A program made the translations under genes and the position numbers. Below are positions 23,501 to 35,053 of a stretch of 64,000 nucleotides of DNA, in pieces (within the stretch, counting starts at the first letter, position 1; each line of letters opens with the position of its first letter). The notes under the pieces were generated by a model. The model was given only the letters and a program-made list of their open reading frames with translations, was not told where the DNA came from and ran no database searches. This DNA is from Ixodes scapularis (Eukaryota > Arthropoda > Arachnida > Ixodida > Ixodidae), in NCBI RefSeq assembly GCF_016920785.2, contig NW_024609835.1:23935838-23999837 (forward strand). The letters are read 5' to 3'.

Positions 23501-26500
23501 TGTTGGCTGCTCACGGCGCCCCTACGGATGTGTAACTGATACAATATAGAAGAGAGCGAAAGAATGGGCGTTTAGAGGACCTTTTGAGGCAAATATATGC
23601 CGCGATATGTCTGCGACCAAAAATGGATACGCCGCAAGATATACACGCACGAGCGCCCGTTGAAGGTGGAGTAGTAGTAATGCGCCGTTCATACTGGCCA
23701 TGGGTGTCCTAATGCAGATGGCAGCATAATCGTGCACAGATATATATGTCTCTTTCTACTCATTAATGGCCCATTCTTGCTTAAACATGCGCAGTCCTGA
23801 CGTGATTACCACAAAAAAATCTTGATTTTTTTTATAAATTTGGTTATTATTGTTGGTACCCAGATGAGCCGAATCTAGTAAAAGAAGGAAATAAATAAAG
23901 GGAACGGCCTTTGCTCAGTATCAAGTCAAACAAGTGAGACACGTAGATAAGTCATGCTTAGTTTTGAACAATATATCTATTTTAGTACGCGTGAAGAATA
24001 CTTGCTATAAATGTAGAGCAGTGCGCTCCCTGAGAATGGCGTAAAATTCTCCCTGAGAATGGCGTAAACCAAGAACCACAAAGCATATGTTGAATTGAAA
24101 AAAGACGGAGAAATTTGCCGTGTTCTTTCAGTAGGCAAGTTGTGTTCCTAGGCGCTAACAACCTAACAAACGTAGGGCGCGGTTTCTTATGTTCACGCTT
24201 TTGCATCGCAACTCGTTCTTTCACGTTATTTTTGGTACAATCCCGCTTTCTTATTTTTTGCGATAATCCGATGCACGGTACTTGCCACGCCCCGCGTTAC
24301 TTAAATTTGCAGGGCCTACATTGTAATTAAAATTAAAGCCGTTTTGTCTATCCTTAATCTTCGAATGGCCTATCTTTATGTATCATTTCAATTAAACAAA
24401 TGGTTATTCCAAGAAAAAAGTGATTTGGTGTTGAATTCACGACGCAACAATATTTGCTACAGATGAATTCCTTGATCGCCGACTGTGCCAGGAAAACAGC
24501 AGAACACTTGAAAATGACCGCTGAAAAAGAGGGAGAGCTGCTGGACATTAAACAGTAAGTGAATATACGAACGCACTGAACATTTTCTTTTCTATCTCCC
24601 GAGAACGGGCTCATTCCGGGGATACGATATTTAAGAATCTTGTACAAAATGAATAAATAGTGTCTTCTATGGCACACATAAGAATAAATACTGCAAATGA
24701 AAGCGTATTAAAGGTTCTTTTTTTCTTTTTTGTGGTTCCTGGGTTTGTGGACCTCTCAATGATTGGGTGTGGTGCAGGACGGCTTTTCTATGACGCTGAA
24801 CGCACTCGTTATGATATCTGACAAGATTAGCCTTTGAACAGACTTAGTTTTTTACTACAAGAAAAAACTACGCATAACAGAACACTATCATTTCGCCCAA
24901 ATGTAGCGCTAGCGGTTCGGAAGAGAAGCCATATTTTCAGAGCTTGCCGCAATCTCATCAGATACATGTAAAGAATTCTTTAAATTTCTCAAAAAAAAAA
25001 AAATGGCACAGGTTCGCCGTTTTTGACGCCATTTATCTCCATGTATTTGTTATCTTCTCTAGTTGCCATTTTCCCATTGTAAATATTCAAAAAGCATTAC
25101 GCTAGTGTGCGTTCAAAGAGTTTAAATGCTCCGGTGTAGCGATCAGCAATACCTTCGCTGTGATTGAATTTATAATGGCCTGCTGTAAGGAAAGTTTGGG
25201 TTTTGTGACATCCTCCATTTTAAAAGCGGACGACAGGCCCTAGTTATTTGTTGCCTTGAGTGATATACTACACCGAGAAAGTGTGTCCACTATAATTACC
25301 AGGAACGTTCTTACAAAAGCGAAGACGGAGAGGAAAATACCTTGGTAAGGACGTGTAAAAGGTAACGTAGAGGCTTAATTTTATACCCTCTAATTTTTAT
25401 TTCCGAACTCCTCCGGCGTTAAGAAGCCATGAACTTGATTATACAGGAAAAAAAGATTTTATCATTTATTCCCTCGCTTTAGATATGAATATATTATATG
25501 ACTATTCTTGACTCAGAATCTAGAAGTATTGCTGAAGTACCCGTGGTTTGTATATCCTTTTTGCTATTAATGCGCCTGCTGCATTGCATTTTATTCGACA
25601 TTTATTGCGAGCTTCCCTTTCTCCTTCTGTTTAGGCGGTGCAAGGAGTTATGGGCCAAGTTTGCCGTACTGATCAGTAGACTAATAATAATAATAATAAT
25701 AATAATAATCTTTATTTACGCGTGTAGTTCACTTCATAGTGAGGCGGGTCTGTCAAAGCCAGACAAAAGGCTTGTTGGACAAGACCCTACAGTTTGTGAT
25801 TAAAAAGCGTCCCCACACACGTAAGCTTCCAAGCTCAACATACATCACAATATAAACGATTATGGTCACACAAACACATGCACATACACAGCACAGTTAA
25901 AAACTTGCACTTTTAGATCGGAGCATTTGCTTCAGTTTGTTTAGTGAGTCCACAGTGTAAACATCGTCCGGTAGGCTATTAAATATATAGGGAACATAAA
26001 AATTCCGAATTCTTTTTCCGTAGTTTGTCACAGCAAAAGGCATTTCATAGCGCTCGGTATGTCGAAGTGATCTAGATACGACATGAGGTACTCTGAAATT
26101 ATCGCACCAAAAGTGTTTCAATATAACGGTCTGGTCGCGCTCTGTCCAGTTTTATGAAAATATCTGACATTTATAAGATTTGGACATACGTATGAGCAAT
26201 GATCTGTGCCTGAGCCATCAAAATAGATATCATTTGTGAGATTTTGTTGCAATCTCTGTTAGGAGGCTTAAACTGTTGCGAAAAAAAGGACGTATATAAT
26301 CGTAAAAGCATTAATGAGATTTTTTTTTAATTTATATTATGATATACATACCTTGAAGGACCCAAGTTAAGAGTTTCACACGCTCCCTTGGGAATTGACC
26401 GTATCTATGAGAACCTAACTGTGCGAGTGAATCCAGGGGTGAGTTACGGGATGGAAACATTCTCGGAAACATTTGAAGTATGTACCGTTTGGTGTTCTGG

Positions 26501-29500
26501 TTGGTAGAATTCAGGTCAAAGAAGCACCATGTAGTAAACTCAAGAACTCAGGAAGAACTTAATTACCGCCGTATTCACAAACCTCCCTCCAATTGAGGGG
26601 CCCCTCCACTTCCTCGAGGTTGGCGCGAGGGCCGGCGCTGGTCCCATCGCGACGCAGGATCCGTCGTCCCGATTGGCCAGCGCCGGCCCTCGCGCTTTCT
26701 TCGAAGAAGTGGTTGGAAGGGGGGCGGGGGAGGGAGGGGGGGGGGGAGGAGGACGGAATGGGGGATGCGTTTTGCTGGTTACCTTTCATATTCATGTGGT
26801 TGTTTATTTTCAGATTTTACGGAAACTACGCTCTCGATGTGATTGCCAGATGCGCTTTCGCCACTAGACTGGACTCGCACACTCAGGAGACCAATGAGTT
26901 TGTCACCAAAGCCAGGCAGGCCTTTTCAGGCAAAATAACGCTGCCATTAATCTTACTGTGTAAGTAGAATATTGCTTTAATGCAATGCCCGATTTACAAA
27001 ACATCAATTTGTTTTCGGTCCGTTTCTAATTGCAACGTTTGGTATTCAGGCCTCTGTATACGGTGAGAAAATGTTAAAGTTTGAGTGAAGTGCTTAATTT
27101 TATGAAATATGCAGTGAAGAACGTATTCATTGTAAAAAGAAAATTAAGAAGGGAACTTATTTTTAATTGCTGTACTCCTGTCTTGAAAACGAAAGTGAAC
27201 GCGTGAGTTCGTTCTTTATCCTCTACTACGATTCCCATGAGAGACCACGCAGGTCAAGGTGTCGTTCATAAAAAAAAGAGACCATAGATTTTTTTTACAG
27301 ATATAATGGAACGATAAGGATGTGATCATGGATGCTGACGCCATTTCGTTCGAGAATGAATGCGTTTTGGTATTTAAGGAGGAGGGAGGAGTATGTATAA
27401 GTCCCCACTTTCGTTTGCTCTGTTTTTGTATATTTTGCACATTTCCGTTATCGCTCTTCTATTTAGTGACTGACAGCTTAACAAACGCAGGGAGCGGCTT
27501 CTTATCTTCAAACAACTTCGTAATTTTAGAGTTGTTATCGATTTATGTCGCAATCTTATTGGCGAAGAAACAATATCAAAAATAGCCTCGATTCACCACA
27601 CTCTGTCTTTCTTAAGCTGTGACTATAATGTACTTTATTTTTGACGCTACTTCTTTACCTTTGTCTTCTTACTATTATGATGAGGCAGCTATTGGCGCCA
27701 ATGCATCATCTCTTTCACATTGTCTACTTTTATCTCCTCCTCCACCAACCAGCATACTGTTCAGTCCCACAAGGTATAAAGACACACTCACTTTGTCATA
27801 AATTAAAATTATATAGAGCTGCGTATTATGTAAGTTTATGCAATTTCGGGCCCGGGATTGTCTTTTAGAGACGACCATTCTTTTTCTTCATTATTTTTTT
27901 TTTTGTCCTGTTTCCCAAAAAATTTGTTCCCGTTCTTGTATTTCCGTTTTTATTGCGTGCTCTGATTACCTCAGCTTTCGGTTCTTCGTTGAGAAGCGAA
28001 CATGTCTACCCACGTATACAAGGTGTAAACGTTGGTAGCACGTGTAGCGACAACATCTATATTGAGAATGTCTGATAGATATGCTAGTGGTGTTTTTTTT
28101 TTTTTAGGTATTAAAATATATTTGTGATTTGTTGATGCGATCAGAGATATAAGCTCCTGCTAAGCGAGTATTAGAGGAGCGAAGTGTTCCTCCAATACTT
28201 TTAGCTGGATAACAATTTTGGTTGCGGTATTATGCTCTTATTAGTTTATTGTTCTTGTTGTTCGCCAAAGGGGTTCGGCAGCCTGTGCACGCTACATAAA
28301 ATTAACAAACAATTTTGAATTTAATTGCTTGTTTTAATTTATGCATGACATTTTGATGCTAGTGTCATACAGTACTATGTAAACAGAGGATTAGTTGAAG
28401 TATGGGGCGTATAACTTAGACACTGACTGTTACTTTGGAATAACTTTCTAAAATGCTTGGCAGGCAAATACGTTGATCATACTACGATGGCAATGCTTGC
28501 ATTAGTTTACGGATATTATCAATGTCATATTCACGGTGAATCATAACTTTTTAAAACGCTTTCTATTATCATTACCTCAGAGCACAGGTTTCATTTTATT
28601 TTTGATCCAAATTGCCTCACCCTTAAATTTGTTTAAACATAGTTGTGTATTGCGCAAACAACCTAGCTATTTTCCCATCTCTTTATTTCAGTTTTGTTTC
28701 CTGGAGTCTTCAAACTGCTGAAACTGAAGGCGTTCAACACAGATGTATTTCTTTACTTTAAGGACCTCTGCCTCAAGATTATTGAGGGTCGCAAAGAAAA
28801 GAAAAGTGTAAGTATCTCCTTAGGTGTGCTTTACCATGTTGCGCATTTAGGTTTTGTTGCGGAGAGAGCAAGAACATGGCGACCAGTGTTGCGGAGTGTC
28901 CACTCCGGAGTTGGAATGATTCCGGAATCATTCTGCATTTTCGCGACCCCGGAATGGAATGGGAATGGAATGGCGGCAACGTTGAGGGGAATGGAATTGG
29001 AATGGAATTGAATTCCTTTTGCCCGGAATGGAATGGGAATGAAATGGGCCAGGTTCTTTATATTTTATTTATTTATTTATTTATTACGTTCAGCTATACC
29101 AAGCCAGTCAGGGAGTCGGTTGTTCAGAAATAAAATGAGCGGGATACTGCGAACCTGCGTAAGGCCCTACCAGACTTGTACGCAAAAAAAAAAAAAAAAT
29201 GCAACACAAAAAACAAGCGTCAAAGCAAAGAACAGAGGGGGGAGGAGGGGGGCGGTGGCGACTTTCACCAGTGAAGTTCAATACATATCTGAATGCGTCT
29301 GCGACTGTGATATTGCATGGCTCAAGGGTATGTCATCAGTTGACGTGAACGTGACCCGCTGTTCTGGTGATCCGATACCAAGGAAGGAGGCCAGACGTGG
29401 CCTCGCTGTTCCGACCCAGACTTCGTACTCCTGCGACTCGTCTCGAGCACGCTGTTTCTCGGAGAGCTCGCACCTGTGCCCGCCATCTCAGGTCGCAATC

Positions 29501-32500
29501 CACGAGGTCTCTGTTTGAATGATGCTAGGCGAAACTTGATGACTGCCATTCATGCTTTGGAGGCGGAGAGTCGGCAGGAAGGACCGTCACAACAGGAATG
29601 CCACCGTATCTATTTTTCAACCGTAACAGAAGATAAGACATGTGCTTCAGTATGCTTCAGGTGGTCCACATTTCTCGAAAATTCCAAATGCAACTGCCTG
29701 CATGGTCTTCAACGAGGTCACCTACAATGAAAGCACGCATTGTCCTTTCATACAGCAGCGTGGGTAAAGTTTCATGTTCAAGGCAACACCTACAGATTCA
29801 AGAATACTAGTTCATCCCAACGTGACGTCATGTGATCAGTGCTGACAGGGGTGCCCTTATTGGACAGGGAAGTGGTGATGTTTTGAAGGAATATGTTTAC
29901 CGGTCGAAGTCTTTTCGCATCACTGGTCAGAGAGACAGGATGCCAGGGAAGGGACCGCAGTCAGTCCTTCATGGAACGTTTTTTTAAACCCATTGAGGAC
30001 TCATCGTCCGGAACCACTACCTTCAAGGCGAAGTGCCAAGCCTGCGAAAAAGTAATTTTGGGACCAAAAAAAACAACAACTTTTACTTCAAACTTAAAGC
30101 CTCATCTCAGTTGGCGTTTCAAAGAAATTTGAAAAAATGTATTGCATTATCAGTAGATATATTTCTGCCCTCCCTAAAATGTAATCGTGTATTTGCATTT
30201 CCAAAGAATTTTTGCCTCTTTTTAGAATGTATTTCCGATACGTATCGTGATACATTTTTACAGATATATTTGAGACTTGAGTATCAGTATCTTAGCAACT
30301 ATTTTCATCTATCCCAGTATTTGTATTTCCGAATACATTTTTGAATATTTCTGTCCAACCTTGCAACATAATGCGGCTGCCAAGTGATACTTTTAACGTT
30401 TAGGAATTAGAGGAATGGAATGGAACGATTCAGCCATTCCAGGAGTGGGAATGGGCCCAGTGTCCCCATTCTTAGGAGTTGAAAGGAATGGAATTATCGA
30501 AAACTCTAATTCCCCGGAATGGAATGGGAGTGGAATGGGGGTCCCCATTCCGCAACACTGATGGCGACCATCTTCTGACAACGTTTTTCACTCGACTGTC
30601 TAAATCTTAATCACTTCAAACAAGCAAAACGGTCAGCTCAGTTTTCAAATGTTTCTGCCAACACCACACATACTCTCTCCCCTTGATGCGCGAGCAGGAT
30701 GAGGTGTCCAACTGTCCAGCTTGTGAAGCAGATACACATACAGAGGGGTCAGTCGTGGATTAGGACCGAGGGTCATGTTACAAGATTGCAGGGCCCGTCT
30801 TCTAAAATGTCCAACAGTGTGATTTGTCTTTTTTATGTTGTAGTATTCTAAAGCTTATACTCTGATGATACACACGTAACTGAGAATTAAGGGCCACCTT
30901 TCTCATTGTTTTTGGCTCAAGACAGCTTACAAACATGGAGAAAATAATAGTGTCTGACTGGTAAAAGGTTTCTATTCTTGATTGCATAAGAAAATATCAA
31001 CTTTCGTAATGAAATGCCACGTGATTGTAGAAGTTCTAAATGCGCCACGCAGCAATATTAGTGCAGTGAAATAAACTCGAAAAGCAACGCCAGTCAGCTG
31101 TCAGCCAATAAAAATAAACAAAGAATATAAGTCTCGTGTTTTTAGCTAGGGGCCGCATATTTAACATGTTCAATAAAGCGAACTTTTACGTAGCTGGCTA
31201 AAAGCAGCCCCATGGGGCTGCTTTTAGCCAGCTACGTAAAAGTTCGCTTTATTGACCTCCCCGGTGACGTCATCGATGTCACCGGGATGTCACCCGTGAC
31301 CTCCCCGATCGATGTCACCCGTGACCTCCCCGGTGACGTCATCGATGACGTCATCGGGGAGGTCACGTGACCCTTGGGGTGGTCACGTGACCTGGGGGTG
31401 TCACGTGACCTCCGGGGTCACGTGACTTTGGGTGTCACGTGACCTTGGGGTGACTTGGGGGTCACGTGACCTTGTGATGACCTTGGGGGCCACGTCACCT
31501 TGGGATGACCTTGGTTACGCCGACGCCGACGCCGACGGCGACGGCGACGCCGACAACAACGCCGACGGCGACGGCGACGCCGACACCGCTCAAGCCGGGA
31601 ACGGGCCCCTAAGAGCTGCGCTCTAAAACTTTCTTGATGGTAGCGCTTCCCCGTGTGACTTCCTCGGAACGAATGGAACTCGGCCTGGTCGGGCGGTATT
31701 GACAGGCGACCCACAATCTTTGCAAGCGAACCGATGCTGCCATGCTTGAGACAGAGATCGTAGGACATATATTGAAAGGCATTGCGGAAGACGCGTTTGC
31801 CATGATCGTTTCACGGAACCCGACTATGGTGACTCAAAGTCCTGAGTGTCGGCGATGGGAAGCGCATAGGAACCTACGCATCGCTAGTCAATCTACCGTC
31901 TCCAGGATAAAAAAACTGCGTCGCCTCATACTGGCCCCACGAACGAGCTGAAGAACCTCGTCAGTGGCTTAATTAAAGAGGAATTCTCACTACTATTGCC
32001 GTCGCCTCCCTCCTTCCTCGCTGCTAACAAGCAAGCCGTCACGAAGGACAGCCTGAGACGTCTCATTCGTGAAGAATTATCGACCTCCTCCCCGATACTC
32101 ACAGAAACAGTATGAACCGCTTCACCTTTGCGCCATTACCATCGTTGTTCGCATCAACCTCATGAGTCCTCTTGACCTTTTTATCAGCGGAATAGCAACG
32201 GAGAACGCCGCTGAGACAACCAGTATCGACCGGAAATTCGGCGCCATATTGTTTTTATTGCGGCACATAAGGACATGCTGCACGGGATTGTCATCGTCGC
32301 AAGTGGGATACTTCAAAAACCGCCTACGCTTTGCTGCAAACTTCTTCGTATGATCTAGACCAGGACCGCTACGACAATCTTAATCACGGCGATCGTATAC
32401 AAACTACTTTACTAGATTCAACTCGCCGCGACGTTCAGCATCCCCGCCAACCATGGTCGCAGCAGCAGGAGCCCTTCACCCGGCTATTGGTCGTCTTCAC

Positions 32501-35019
32501 CATTTCAGTCCGACCAGACCTTTCCCAAGCCTTCATTCGCGGGGAAAACTAAATGAAGCAACTCAAGTGGGTGCAGCCGCTTGTGGACTTAAGGAACATT
32601 CCTTACTGACCATTTCATCATTGAACTTGCTAGATATCCCCAAGAACGGTGAGATTCACGGAATGAATCGACACTGGTGCATCTATCTATTATTAAGAAC
32701 AGTGTTAGAAAGAAATTACGGTTTCTTGGTACACTTTGGAAAGGAGGTGGTCTACATGGTGTTAATGCATCTCTGATTCATGCAGTTGGCGTAGTTTCCG
32801 TGTCCATCACCATTGGAACTGACTCTCGAAGGAATCTAACGCAGTTAGAGCGTTATCCTTGGACTTTTTAGCTACACATCACGTACTTATTGATTGCGGG
32901 AGAAACGAGGTATATGTAAGTGACGTTGAAAACCATTCGGATTCTATTCTCGGCGAAACCGTCGCTTTTCGATCCGTCATTGTCCATCGTGCTCATCCAG
33001 ATTAATGCAAACGCAACTGACTAGGACTATAATTACTTGAGCCTAAAAGGGAACTTCTTTTCCAAAAATTAATCTCCTTGCCTGCAGCACTTGCTACCTC
33101 GCGTGACCACCAAACTTCTGTATGGATCACCAACAAACCCCATATCGGTCAAGTTCTGCCCACTGGTTCCTGTGTAGCCACGGCCGATATTGAGAAAATT
33201 CAGCACATCAATACCATTAGCGACACACCATTCCAGTCGTGTTCATCACATACCAAACCACACAAGTTCAGAACAGGTGCCTCCTTGCGATGATTGATTC
33301 TTGTTTATTGGTTTGCACTCGTGGTCTCTTAATGAACCTCCTAGATGGCTTCGAGGATATATATGACTTCGATCCGAAAACTTTAGGTGACACCAGCACT
33401 GTACAACAAACTATTGACATAGGAGACCACCGTCCATTACCGAGTCGTCCCTATCGCGGTTCCCAAACTGCACGACAAGTTATTTAAAAGGAGGTTAACG
33501 ACAGGCTACACCAAAACATATTTGAAGAGTCATCCAGTCCCTGAACTTCGTCGGTTGTACTAGTTTTTAAAAAGAAAGATGGTAGCCGGTGATTCTGTGT
33601 TGACTACAGTCGTTTAAAATTGCATCACAAAAAATAGGTGTTTATCCTTTGCCGCGTATAGATGATGTCCTTGTTATATTGCATGGCGCCAGCTACCTTT
33701 CATCACTCGTCATGTGGTAAGGATACTGGCGACTAAGTGAGGACGAGAGAGGTAGAGAAAAATCAGCGTTTGTAACACCTGATGGCTCGTACCAACTCCC
33801 CGTAATGCCGTTCGGGCCCTACAATGCACGCGCCAAAACACACGGGCTAGAAAGTAGACAAACAAGGGCGCACTCAAAATTAACGTTTATTTGAAAAAAA
33901 AAAAAAAAACACTCATATATATATGTATACCCCAGGCCAACAAAACAGTTACGGCTAGTTCCGGTGTAACCTCCGTAACAAAGGAAAATAACCAGTTTGC
34001 CGGGAAAGACAGTGACGTGTCACCAGGGATGGGCAAAATACATGCAAATATGTATCGAAATACAAATACAAAATACTTCGTCAAAAAAGTATTTAATTAC
34101 AAATCTAATTACATCTCCAAAAAGGAATTTAAGTACAAGCTGCAAATACAACCAAATGTATTTGGTCTCCTCCAAATACTTTTCCAAATACATTCCTCAA
34201 AATTTGCGTCAGCGACTTCAGGGCACCTGCAACGGGTTTCTGGGTATCTCATTTTAATTTGGCATCGCACACTCGAGAGTTAGTGTGCGAGGCTCTAGTA
34301 ACGTAATAGAAATATAATCACAAAAAATGTAATCAGCTCGGACGTAATAAATGAAAAAAGTACAGAGCTTCAAGCAGCTTTTTTTGACGATTACATTTTG
34401 GTATAGACCAACAAAGAACCGAGACAACCAAGGCGCGCAGCTTTAGCTAGAGAATGTTTTATTGTTGCAACTCGCGCCAGTTACGAAAATCTGGACGACC
34501 CGTGCATTTAGAATGTTCCAGGCAAAAACATGGATGGAAATCAGGCTGGAAAGCATCACAAGGTGTCACAGGCACTTATTCAGCCAGTCTGCCTGTGAAC
34601 GTCGATTTCGTCACTATTCTTGCACTGGACTAGCACCGTAATCACAAAGTCACCAAACGCTTGTGCTTGATCGAGAGACACTGCATTCGGTGCAGAACGT
34701 AGTTTTCTTCCTGCTCTGGACAGTGACAATAAATTTGAGGGATGTATTTTCGCCCACAAAATTGTATTTAATTACAATTGTATTTGAAATACCTACGTTT
34801 TAGTATTTAAATACACACGTCAAATACATTATTCAATTTGTAATTAAATACAAATGCAAAATACACAAAGTATTTGAAATACGTATTTCAAATACTTGTA
34901 TTTGAAATACTGCCCGTCCCTGCGTGTCACTTATACACTTATCGCCCTTTGCTTTGATTTCGAACTCTTTACAAACCTAATCTGCCTACCCAGGCACGTA
35001 GCCAGGATTTTGTTTCGGT

Positions 35020-35053
<34 letters not shown>

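Noticed and set aside
31418..31768. Arg-rich open frame on the minus strand across the GC minisatellite
   Set aside because: It is a by-product of the GCCGAC hexamer array read in an Arg/Pro frame; no family resemblance.
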